Part shown: positions 1-5,690 of the stretch, one piece after another
How the letters are laid out: the number at the start of each line of letters is the position of its first letter
How positions within the stretch are numbered: position 1 is the first letter of the stretch
Origin: Lachnospiraceae bacterium
Lineage (GTDB): Bacteria; Bacillota; Clostridia; Lachnospirales; Lachnospiraceae
Reading direction: 5' to 3'
NCBI GenBank assembly: GCA_003447895.1
Contig: DLYC01000007.1
Coordinates: 1 to 9,233 of the forward strand
Length of the DNA stretch: 9,233 nucleotides
Notes under the pieces: generated by a model
Told to the model about the DNA's origin: nothing
Databases searched by the model: none
What the model saw: only the letters and a program-made list of their open reading frames with translations
Made by a program: the position numbers and the translations under genes

Positions 1-248
1 CTGCAGTCAAAGCACAGAAGGCGATCCAGATCCGGGAGAAGCTCGAGGCAAAGCTGGCAGAACAACGGAAGCGTGCGGAAGATATTACAGACTTCTCTCT
101 GCATGTCGATGATCCGGAAGTCGGCTGCATCATCCGGCTGCATTACATCGGCGGGTACACATGGGAGCAGACCTGTGTCACGCTGTACGGATACCGAGAC
201 AGATGGTACTGCCACAGGAAGATCCGGAGATACTTCGGAGTTGACTAA
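1..248 (+). CDS. Sigma-like late-gene transcription regulator (ArpU/RinA/DUF1492 type), C-terminal part
   Basis: The 5' end lies outside the window. The reading frame is open from base 3 and ends with TAA at 246-248, giving about 81 residues. The visible part begins with a charged helix (KAQKAIQIREKLEAK), followed by a helix-turn-helix resembling sigma-70 region 4: 'IIRLHYIGGYTWEQTC' and then 'YRDRWYCHRKIRRYFG'. This 'R-x-x-YI-x-G-x-TWE' pattern is typical of the ArpU/RinA/DUF1492-like proteins that end the early region of Firmicutes prophages and activate the late (packaging and structural) operon. The position just before a promoter-like, repeat-rich gap and the HNH/terminase genes fits that role. 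Activation of the downstream operon is inferred from the family and position. An overlapping frame at 73-255 has an ATG but a low-complexity, non-conserved translation and is a shadow. Confidence 0.75.
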   Translation, partial: AVKAQKAIQIREKLEAKLAEQRKRAEDITDFSLHVDDPEVGCIIRLHYIGGYTWEQTCVTLYGYRDRWYCHRKIRRYFGVD

Positions 249-278
249 GAGTTGACATGAAGTTGTCACATCTGTCAC
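239..278 (+). repeat. Three helically phased 7-bp repeats plus a small dyad (candidate activator sites)
   Basis: AGTTGAC occurs at 239-245 and 250-256, and AGTTGTC at 261-267, so the starts are exactly 11 bp apart. The first copy overlaps the end of the regulator gene. TGACA at 253-257 and TGTCA at 264-268 form an inverted repeat with a 6-bp spacer. TGTCAC repeats at 264-269 and 273-278. One-turn spacing next to a promoter suggests a protein binding the same DNA face, for example the regulator encoded just upstream. Binding is inference. Confidence 0.45.
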
Positions 279-300
279 CAAACTATATGTTATATGTTAA
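263..300 (+). promoter_or_regulatory. Candidate late promoter
   Basis: TTGTCA at 263-268 matches the sigma-A -35 box at 5 of 6 positions. A 17-bp spacer leads to TATGTT at 286-291, a weaker -10. The -10 lies in a tandem heptamer TATATGT (284-290, 291-297). The predicted transcript start is near 298, only about 6 nt before the first RNA hairpin. The weak -10 and the repeats over the -35 would fit an activator-dependent late promoter. If the upstream regulator acts as a sigma-like factor, the boxes may not be sigma-A boxes at all. Confidence 0.4.
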
Positions 301-303
301 TGG

Positions 304-343
304 AGAAAGTCAGCACCGAGGGAGACGAGAGCTGGCTTTTTCT
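304..343 (+). terminator. Terminator-like hairpin at the start of the leader
   Basis: AGAAAGTCAGC (304-314) pairs with GCTGGCTTTTTCT (331-343): 11 pairs with one G-U and a two-U bulge, closing a 16-nt purine-rich loop. If only the inner GTCAGC/GCTGGC part forms, the remaining TTTTTCT is a U-tract, so the element has the form of an intrinsic terminator. It lies almost at the predicted 5' end of the late transcript, where it would act as an attenuator, an anti-termination signal or the end of a very short RNA. It may also simply be the first domain of the structured leader. Confidence 0.4.
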
Positions 344-345
344 AT

Positions 346-420
346 GCCGGGACCTCCTACACTGTGATGCGGAAACCCTGCCGCCCGGCAACGCTTTGGA
401 CAGCGTATCTATCGGCAGGG
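346..420 (+). ncRNA. Candidate H-type pseudoknot in the HNH 5' leader
   Basis: Stem 1 is GCCGGG (346-351) with CCCGGC (384-389), 6 perfect pairs. Stem 2 is CCCTGCCG (376-383) with CGGCAGGG (413-420), 8 perfect pairs. The strands interleave in pseudoknot order and meet with no unpaired base at 383/384, so the stems could stack. The loops are 24 nt (352-375) and 23 nt (390-412). The second loop contains a 5-bp hairpin, ACGCT (391-395) with AGCGT (402-406). A competing local hairpin is TGCC (379-382) with GGCA (387-390). The 3' strand of stem 2 contains AGGG (417-420), the nearest Shine-Dalgarno-like sequence before the HNH start. CTTTACTTTT follows at 421-430, a poor U-tract. I do not recognise the RNA family, and the pairing is from inspection only. 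Confidence 0.4.
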
Positions 421-433
421 CTTTACTTTTAAT

Positions 434-727
434 ATGAGGGACTTTGCTAAGACTTTCTATAGGAGCCAGGCATGGCGGGATGTAAGAGACTACTGCATGC
501 ACAGGGACAGCTTCATGTGCCAGGACTGTCTGGCGGAAGGACGCTATACTCCGGCCGAAGAAGTCCATCACATTATCGAGCTGACTCCGGAGAACATCCA
601 CAGCCCGAGCGTCTCACTCAACCCGGACAACCTTGTAAGTCTTTGCCGTGAATGTCACAGAGCAAGACACACAAAAAAAGATAAAAGGTTTTCTGTTGAT
701 GAGCTCGGACACGTAAAAATTTTTTGA
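434..727 (+). CDS. HNH endonuclease of the phage packaging module
   Basis: This 97-residue protein is a typical small phage HNH nuclease. It has a zinc-binding CQDC (C29, C32) and CREC (C71, C74), the catalytic His pair in EVHHIIEL (H45/H46), the DNL Asn (N66) and a closing His (H75 or H79). Phage HNH proteins of this kind, encoded beside the terminase, are known to work with the terminase in cutting DNA at cos sites. The location directly before the terminase fits that role. ATG at 434 is the first in-frame start after the stop at 365-367. It lacks a normally spaced ribosome site: the only candidate, AGGG at 417-420, is 13 nt away and lies inside a predicted RNA stem. Expression may therefore depend on RNA folding. 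The function call is secure from the motifs; the regulation is inferred. Confidence 0.9.
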   Translation: MRDFAKTFYRSQAWRDVRDYCMHRDSFMCQDCLAEGRYTPAEEVHHIIELTPENIHSPSVSLNPDNLVSLCRECHRARHTKKDKRFSVDELGHVKIF

Positions 728-838
728 GATCCCCCCTAAATTTTCAAAAATTTTCAAAAGGCCCTACGGACCGAGCTGGCAACTTTAGAATCAGATAGAG
801 CGACTTAAATATCTCTGGATGGAGATACATGGAGGTAC
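728..838 (+). other. Intergenic segment between HNH and TerL; candidate cos region
   Basis: No gene is seen in these 111 bases. In order they hold a run of six C (731-736), an exact tandem TTTTCAAAA repeat (741-749, 751-759), a GC-rich stretch GGCCCTACGGACC (760-772) followed by GAGCTGGC, and then an A/T-rich lead-in to the terminase start. Related HNH-containing phages carry their cohesive-end site next to the HNH and terminase genes. This segment is therefore the best place for cos here, but the nick positions cannot be read from the sequence. Confidence 0.4.
741..760 (+). repeat. Tandem A/T-rich decamer
   Basis: TTTTCAAAAA (741-750) is followed directly by TTTTCAAAAG (751-760), a near-perfect 10-bp tandem repeat with helical spacing. 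It borders the GC-rich putative cos core. Such a bent or flexible A/T tract could be a terminase or IHF-like binding site, which is inference. Confidence 0.45.
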
Positions 839-840
839 AT
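821..840 (+). repeat. Duplicated ribosome-site decamer before TerL
   Basis: GGAGATACAT (821-830) and GGAGGTACAT (831-840) form a tandem 10-bp repeat. They carry two Shine-Dalgarno-like cores and, with ATG 819, three ATGs at 819, 829 and 839, one in each frame. Only the 839 ATG opens the terminase. The ATG at 819 encodes a 7-codon peptide whose TGA (840-842) overlaps the terminase ATG. The GGAGG at 831-835 is only 3 nt from ATG 839, unusually close. Confidence 0.6.
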
Positions 841-2593
841 GAAGAAGCGCAAACCTGCTATGAATTACATCTACATGTATTATCAACAGATCTGTGACGG
901 CTCCGTCACGGTCGGCAGGTGGGTGCGCCTTGTGTACGATATGCTCATCAAGGGGCTGGAGGATGGCTCTTTTTTCTTTGACCAGAAGAAAGCGGCCCAC
1001 GCGATCGACTGGATCGAGGCGCACTGTTTCCATGTCGAGGGAAAACTGGCACCGGGCCCGCTGAAGCTTGAGGTGTGGCAGAAGGCTATGCTGTCCGCCA
1101 TCTTCGGGGTGGTGGATGAGCAGGGGCTTCGACAGTTCCGGGAAATCAACCTGGTCGTGGCGCGTAAGAACGGCAAGAGCCTGCTCGCCGCAGCCATTGC
1201 CAGATACATCTGGGTGACGGATGGCTTCGGCACGCGTGTCTATAACGTGGCTCCGAAGCTCGATCAGGCGGATATTATCTATGGCACCGTGTGGACCATG
1301 ACCACGCTGGATCCAGAGTGGAAAGAGAAGACGGCGCTGTCCAAGGAGCGGGATGTTCACAAGCGCAAGATCAACGAGGACGACCCAACGACCGAACGGC
1401 ACCGGATGACAGACCTGTACATTCCGGCAACTACCAGCACGATGAAGAAGCTTGCCTTCAACGCTAAGCGCTCGGATGGTTTCAATCCTTCCCTGTGCCT
1501 TTGCGATGAGACGGCAAGCTGGCCGGCGGAGCAGGGGCTGAAGCAGTACGAGGTCATGAAGTCCGGAATGGGCAGTCGTGAAGAACCGCTCATGATAAGC
1601 ACCACAACAGCCGGATATATTTCGGATGGCATCTATGACGAACTGATGAAGCGCTCCACGGCGGTCCTGCTCGGAACGAGTAAGGAGAAGCGCCTGCTGC
1701 CGTTTATCTATCAGATAGACGAAGTAGAGAAGTGGAACGACATCAACGAGCTGCGCAAGAGCAACCCTAATCTCGGCATCAGTGTCAGCGTTGACTACCT
1801 TCTGGAGGAGATAGCGATAGCAGAGGGGTCGCTCTCCAAGAAGTCGGAGTTCCTCTGTAAGTACTGCAACATCAAGCAGAACAGCAGCGCGGCATGGCTG
1901 GATGCGCAGACAGTGGCGAAGACAGAGAGCCCGCACCTGCGCCTGGAAGACTTCCATAACTGCTATGCAGTAATGGGCATCGACCTGTCCAAGACAACCG
2001 ACCTCAGCGCCGCCGTGCTTCTGATCGAGCGGGACGGCATCATCAACACCTTCGCGCGGTTCTATCTGCCAAGGGAGAAGATAGACGAAGCAAGTGCGAG
2101 GGATGGCTTGCCATATCGCGCTTATATCCAGCGCGGTCTTCTGTTTGAGTCCGGCGAGAACTTCATCGACTACACGGATATATACAACTGGGTGGTGGAG
2201 CTTGTAAGCAAGTACCACATCTATCCGCTGAAGGTAGGCTATGACCGTTACAGCGCAACCTATCTGGTGCAGGCGCTCACGGATGCCGGCATAAATGTCG
2301 ATGATGTCTATCAGGGCACGAACCTCACCCCCATCATCCGGACCACAGAGGGGATGATGAAGGATGGCAAGATCAAGATCGGAGATAACGATCTTCTGAA
2401 AATACACTTTTTGAACTCTGCGCTCAAGACCGAAACGGAGACTGAGCGCGTGAGACTTATAAAACTCGAGCAGCGTGCCCACATCGATGGCATGGCTGCT
2501 TTTTTGGATGCAATGACTATGCGGGATAAATACTGGAATGAAATCGGCTCGCAGTTAGTCAACGAAAGGAGACAGCAAAATGGGACTTCTTGA
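839..2593 (+). CDS. terL: Terminase large subunit (TerL), HK97-like
   Basis: This 584-residue protein is the packaging motor ATPase plus nuclease, which docks on the portal, pumps DNA into the prohead and cuts concatemers. The N-terminal ATPase has a Walker-A-like ARKNGKSLL (about 108-116), a Walker B LCLCDE (219-224, D223/E224) and the coupling motif MISTTTAG (252-259). The C-terminal RNase-H-like nuclease shows acidic residues at GIDLSKTTD (D382), GYDR (D469) and FLDAMT (D557). Its length and N-terminal 'G-x-WVR' segment match Terminase_1/HK97-type TerL. ATG 839 follows GGAGG at a short 3-nt spacing; the next in-frame ATG (860) has no better ribosome site. The end overlaps the portal start by 14 bp. 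No small terminase gene lies between HNH and this gene, which is unusual. A 563-residue antisense frame at 791-2482 is a shadow. Confidence 0.95.
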   Translation: MKKRKPAMNYIYMYYQQICDGSVTVGRWVRLVYDMLIKGLEDGSFFFDQKKAAHAIDWIEAHCFHVEGKLAPGPLKLEVWQKAMLSAIFGVVDEQGLRQFREINLVVARKNGKSLLAAAIARYIWVTDGFGTRVYNVAPKLDQADIIYGTVWTMTTLDPEWKEKTALSKERDVHKRKINEDDPTTERHRMTDLYIPATTSTMKKLAFNAKRSDGFNPSLCLCDETASWPAEQGLKQYEVMKSGMGSREEPLMISTTTAGYISDGIYDELMKRSTAVLLGTSKEKRLLPFIYQIDEVEKWNDINELRKSNPNLGISVSVDYLLEEIAIAEGSLSKKSEFLCKYCNIKQNSSAAWLDAQTVAKTESPHLRLEDFHNCYAVMGIDLSKTTDLSAAVLLIERDGIINTFARFYLPREKIDEASARDGLPYRAYIQRGLLFESGENFIDYTDIYNWVVELVSKYHIYPLKVGYDRYSATYLVQALTDAGINVDDVYQGTNLTPIIRTTEGMMKDGKIKIGDNDLLKIHFLNSALKTETETERVRLIKLEQRAHIDGMAAFLDAMTMRDKYWNEIGSQLVNERRQQNGTS

Positions 2594-3794
2594 TTGGCTT
2601 TTTCCCAAAGAAGACGATGAGCCGGTAAAGGTACCAGGGGCGGACCGTTTCAGCCTGCTGACAGCCTACCAGCCAACATTCCGGAGGTATTCCGGAAGCA
2701 TCTACGAGAGCGACCTGGTGCGCTCTGCGATCGAGGCGAAGGCGAGGCATATCAGCAAGCTGAAAGTAGAGATGCAGGGAGACGCTCAGGGAGCACTGAA
2801 GGCACGGATGCGGCACACACCAAACCCGTGGCAGACGTGGCCGCAGTTCCTCGCCAGGGCGAGCACGATCCTCGACTGCACCAATAACCTGTTTATCGTT
2901 CCAGTGCAGAATGAACACTTTGAAACGATCGGCTTCTTCCCGCTGCTTCCGGACAAGGCGAAACTGCTGGAAGACAAGGACGGTCAGCTATGGGTGCGGT
3001 ACCGCTTCCGGACCGGAGTCACCGGTGTGGTGGAGTTCGACCGGTGCGCTTATCTCAATAAACATCAATACGAAAGCGACATCTATGGCGACTCTAACAG
3101 TGCACTCCGGCGGACGCTGGACCTTATCAGCATCAACGACCAGGCAATCAAGGAGGCAGCACACAACTCCGCAACCTATCGCTTCATGGCACAGGTCAGC
3201 AACTTCGTAAGCCCAGAAGATCTCGCCAACGAGCGAACAAGGTTCTCCGAGGATAACCTTAAATCCGAAGCCGGCAGCGGTCTGCTTCTGTTTCCGAATA
3301 CCTACAAGGACATCCGGCAGATAGACAGCAAACCCTACACCGTGGATCCGGATGAGATGGAGCAGATCCAGACGAATGTCTTCAATTACTTCGGAGTGTC
3401 TGAAAAAGTCATGCAGGGAACCGCAAACAGCGATGAGCTGGATGCGTTTTTTAATTCAAGCATCGAACCTTTTGCGGTAGCACTGTCCGAGGCAATGAGC
3501 AAAGCCATCTACACCGATCGGGAGCGGTCCTTCGGGAATCATGTCTATGTCTCAGCGAACCGGCTGCAGTACATGACACAGACCGCGAAGGTAAGCATGG
3601 CGCGCGATCTCGGCGATCGTGGCATCCTTACCATCAACGAGATCCGCGAGCTGTTCAACTATGGCCCGATCGAGGGCGGAGATGTGGCATACATCAGAGG
3701 CGAATACAAGCCCGTAGAGACGTTGGAACCGGACGAACAGCCAGACAGTCAGCCGGATGAAGAACCGGCTCAGGAGGAACCTTTAAATGAGTAA
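2580..3794 (+). CDS. Portal protein, HK97-like
   Basis: This 404-residue protein would form the dodecameric portal ring at one capsid vertex, through which DNA enters and leaves and on which TerL and the connectors dock. It starts with the usual MGLLDWLF helix. The conserved core includes 'SDLVRSAIEAKARHISKLK' (44-62), 'TPNPWQTW' (80-87) and the late motif 'GILTINEIRELFNYGPIEGG' (348-367), a hallmark of Phage_portal proteins in Firmicutes. The tail from about residue 380 is an acidic Pro/Asp/Glu-rich extension with PDEQPDSQPDEEP, probably disordered. ATG 2580 is preceded by an AGGAG site and lies inside the end of terL, indicating coupling. The gene overlaps the protease start by 8 bp. Confidence 0.95.
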   Translation: MGLLDWLFPKEDDEPVKVPGADRFSLLTAYQPTFRRYSGSIYESDLVRSAIEAKARHISKLKVEMQGDAQGALKARMRHTPNPWQTWPQFLARASTILDCTNNLFIVPVQNEHFETIGFFPLLPDKAKLLEDKDGQLWVRYRFRTGVTGVVEFDRCAYLNKHQYESDIYGDSNSALRRTLDLISINDQAIKEAAHNSATYRFMAQVSNFVSPEDLANERTRFSEDNLKSEAGSGLLLFPNTYKDIRQIDSKPYTVDPDEMEQIQTNVFNYFGVSEKVMQGTANSDELDAFFNSSIEPFAVALSEAMSKAIYTDRERSFGNHVYVSANRLQYMTQTAKVSMARDLGDRGILTINEIRELFNYGPIEGGDVAYIRGEYKPVETLEPDEQPDSQPDEEPAQEEPLNE

Positions 3795-4449
3795 CAAAGT
3801 AATGGAAAAGATTAAGAACGGCAGAGAGTACCGGCAGATGGTTGTCGAGCCGGTCGAGGGCGTGACCGATCAGATTGTAGAAGGCTACGCCACCACATTC
3901 AATCAGCCGTATACACTTTACAGTTTTGACGATGACAGAGGAACGCACGCTGTGCGGGAGCAGGTGGATCCGGACGCTTTCAAGGAAGCGGATATGTCTG
4001 ACGTCATCATGCAGTACGACCATGCCGGCCGTGTGTTTGCACGGCTCAGCAACGGCACGCTCGCCCTGGAAACAGATGACCATGGGCTCAAGGTCCGCGC
4101 CAACCTCGGCGGGACAGAGATCGGCCGCCAGCTCTATGAAGAGATCCAGGGCGGCTATACAGACAAGATGTCTTTCGGCTTCACAGTAGCCGACGACAAT
4201 ATTGTGCCAGAAGGCACTGATTACCTGCGCACGATCAAGCGCATCGGTAAGCTCTACGACGTGTCGGCGGTCAGCTTGCCAGCCAACGATTTCACGGAAA
4301 TTTCAGCCAGATCTCATTGCGATGGAGTTATCGCGGAGATCGAAGCGGAGAGACTTCAGGCTGAAAAGAAAGCGGAAGAAAAGCGTCAGAGACTGGAGGA
4401 GCTCCAGAACAGGCTCAAGGCACTGAAAGGAGAAACGCATGGAAATTAA
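3787..4449 (+). CDS. Prohead maturation protease (HK97 gp4-like, U35 family)
   Basis: This 220-residue serine protease is packaged in the prohead, removes the delta domain of the capsid protein and then degrades itself. The conserved opening 'IVEGYATTFNQ' (30-40), the catalytic His in QYDHAG (H79), the catalytic Ser in DKMSFGF (S129) and the signature LYDVSAVSLPAN (156-167) are all present. The last 45 residues are a Glu/Lys/Arg-rich predicted coiled coil (about 180-215), probably the part that holds the enzyme inside the scaffold or that is self-cleaved. The start has an AGGAGG site with normal spacing and overlaps the portal end by 8 bp. The stop overlaps the capsid gene start by 11 bp. The assignment is secure from motifs and neighbours. 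Confidence 0.93.
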   Translation: MSNKVMEKIKNGREYRQMVVEPVEGVTDQIVEGYATTFNQPYTLYSFDDDRGTHAVREQVDPDAFKEADMSDVIMQYDHAGRVFARLSNGTLALETDDHGLKVRANLGGTEIGRQLYEEIQGGYTDKMSFGFTVADDNIVPEGTDYLRTIKRIGKLYDVSAVSLPANDFTEISARSHCDGVIAEIEAERLQAEKKAEEKRQRLEELQNRLKALKGETHGN

Positions 4450-5503
4450 AGACATGCAGATGGCTGACATCGAAGCGAGAAGTGCGGAACTCGAGACCGA
4501 AATGAACGCAGAGAACGCAGACATCGAAAAGATTGCCGCGGAAGCCACAGCGCTGGAAGAGCGCAAGGCTCAGATCGTGGCAGAAGCAGAAGAGCGCAAG
4601 GCTGTGCTCGAAGAGGTCGAAAAGACCGCCGTGGAGATCCCACAGGAAAGAAAGGAAAACATGGAAAAGGAAAACAGAACTGAAATGATTGAGGCTCTTG
4701 CTGAGTACATCAAGGGCCGTGCAACATCCGAACAGCGTGCAATGCTGCTCACAACCAACGCTTCCGGTACCGTCAAGGTTTCAGACATCGTTGATGATTA
4801 CATCTGGACAGATTGGAATCAGTCCAACATCCTGAGCCGTATCCGCAAGGTATACGTCAAGGGCAACTACTCTGTCGGCTACGAAGCAGCAGCTACCGGA
4901 GCAGTTAAGCACACAGAAGGCGCTGCAGCACCGACAGAAGAAACTCTGACACTTGCTTATGTCGACTTCATTGCTGAGTACTACAAGAAGTGGATTCGTG
5001 TATCCGACACTGTTCTGGCTCTCAAGGGTCAGGCGTTCATGGACTACCTGCTCAAGGAGTTCGGCCATCAGCTCGCTGTTGCACTTGAGAACGCTGTTGT
5101 CGCTGAGATCGCTGGTTCCGATCTCGCCGCTAAGGTTACAAACCCGATCGACAACACTGCAGCAATGGCAGGCTTCGCAGCTCTGTCTGACGAAGCAACA
5201 AATCCGGTTGTTATCATCAGCAAGGCAAACTATGCGGCAATCATGAACGCTCGTGCTACCACAGGCGCTAAGATTGAAGATCCGTTCAACGGCATGGAAG
5301 TACTGTTCAACAACACAGTTACCGGCATGCTCGTCGGAGACCTCGATGGCGTTGTTGCCAACTTCCCGGAAGGCGAAGATTTCAAGTTCATCGTTGATGA
5401 AACTTCTCTCGCCGAGCAGGATCTTGTCAAGATCGTCGGTAAGGTTCTCGCGTCCATCCATCTGGTACGCCCGAACGGCTTTGCAGTTGTCACTGCTGCT
5501 TAA
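4439..5503 (+). CDS. Major capsid protein with N-terminal delta (scaffold) domain, HK97-like
   Basis: This 354-residue protein builds the icosahedral shell. Residues 1 to about 75 are a charged Glu/Ala/Lys/Arg coiled coil (such as IEARSAELETEMNAENAD), the delta domain that acts as internal scaffold and is removed by the protease encoded just upstream. No separate scaffold gene exists. The HK97-fold part runs from about residue 85 to 354 and ends 'SIHLVRPNGFAVVTAA', typical for Phage_capsid proteins. From about base 4740, codon use shifts toward GCT, GTT and AAG, consistent with very high expression. The start at 4439 has an AAAGGAG site. An internal ATG at 4661 (Met75), with AGGA 4 nt before it, lies at the delta/capsid border and could be a second start. 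The stop overlaps the next ATG by one base (TAATG). Confidence 0.94.
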   Translation: MEIKDMQMADIEARSAELETEMNAENADIEKIAAEATALEERKAQIVAEAEERKAVLEEVEKTAVEIPQERKENMEKENRTEMIEALAEYIKGRATSEQRAMLLTTNASGTVKVSDIVDDYIWTDWNQSNILSRIRKVYVKGNYSVGYEAAATGAVKHTEGAAAPTEETLTLAYVDFIAEYYKKWIRVSDTVLALKGQAFMDYLLKEFGHQLAVALENAVVAEIAGSDLAAKVTNPIDNTAAMAGFAALSDEATNPVVIISKANYAAIMNARATTGAKIEDPFNGMEVLFNNTVTGMLVGDLDGVVANFPEGEDFKFIVDETSLAEQDLVKIVGKVLASIHLVRPNGFAVVTAA

Positions 5504-5655
5504 TGAAGGCGAAGATTCTCGTCGACACAACTCTGACAGTGAAGGCGGGGCAGATCGTTGACGTTATGGACAACGAGATGCCCCTGCTCATCAGTCTCGG
5601 AAGGGTTGAGCCGGCGGAAGAAAAGAAGCAGACCAAGAAAAAGGCGGCGAAGTAA
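5503..5655 (+). CDS. Small head-associated protein of unknown function, 50 residues
   Basis: The frame starts at the ATG in TAATG (5503-5505), coupled to the capsid stop, and ends with TAA at 5653-5655. It begins MKAKILVDTTLTVKAGQIVDV, continues MDNEMPLLISLGRVEP and ends in a Lys-rich tail (EEKKQTKKKAAK). Short proteins of this type, with an 'MK-x-K-x-L ... G-x-x-x-DV ... L-x-x-x-G-x-VE' layout that suggests a small beta barrel, are frequent right after the capsid gene in Firmicutes phages. Their role is not established; capsid decoration or head completion is only a guess from position. The basic tail could contact DNA or the capsid interior. No ribosome site is needed if the gene is translationally coupled. 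The stop codon lies in the loop of a terminator hairpin, so the gene ends with the transcript. Confidence 0.75.
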   Translation: MKAKILVDTTLTVKAGQIVDVMDNEMPLLISLGRVEPAEEKKQTKKKAAK

Positions 5656-5669
5656 GTCGCCTTTTTCTT
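5638..5669 (+). terminator. Intrinsic terminator after the capsid genes, stop codon in the loop
   Basis: AAAAAGGCGGC (5638-5648) pairs with GTCGCCTTTTT (5656-5666): 11 pairs with one G-U. The loop is GAAGTAA (5649-5655), which contains the TAA of the 50-residue gene. The 3' arm provides the U-tract. Ribosomes reaching the stop would cover the hairpin, so termination may depend on translation. Partial termination would give more capsid mRNA than connector and tail mRNA. Confidence 0.75.
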
Positions 5670-5690
5670 CCAATTAAAGGAGGGCAGAAG

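Noticed and set aside
73..255. 60-codon frame with an ATG at the window start
   Set aside because: It is Ser/Thr/Arg-rich with no family resemblance and overlaps the regulator frame (3-248), whose helix-turn-helix is recognisable.
304..420. Guide RNA of an IscB/HEARO-type (HNH-associated) system
   Set aside because: The neighbouring HNH protein is a 97-residue stand-alone packaging nuclease without RuvC, bridge helix or other IscB domains. The association with an RNA is positional only.
413..433. Rho-independent terminator formed by stem 376-383/413-420 with CTTTACTTTT
   Set aside because: The U-tract is interrupted (C and A inside), the loop is 29 nt and the HNH start follows directly. A folded leader explains it better than termination.
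791..2482. 563-codon open frame on the minus strand opposite TerL
   Set aside because: It is a shadow of the terminase. The plus-strand frame carries all TerL motifs, while the antisense translation shows no recognisable domain and no sensible ribosome site or operon context. High GC at third codon positions makes such long antisense frames common.
3918..4566. Several small frames on both strands across the protease/capsid junction
   Set aside because: All overlap the strongly supported protease and capsid genes, and their translations are Ser/Arg-rich and unstructured, as expected for off-frame reads.
4781..5530. 249-codon minus-strand frame opposite the capsid gene
   Set aside because: It lies fully within the strongly supported major capsid gene and has a Cys- and Ser-rich, non-conserved translation. 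It is an antisense artefact of the biased codon use.
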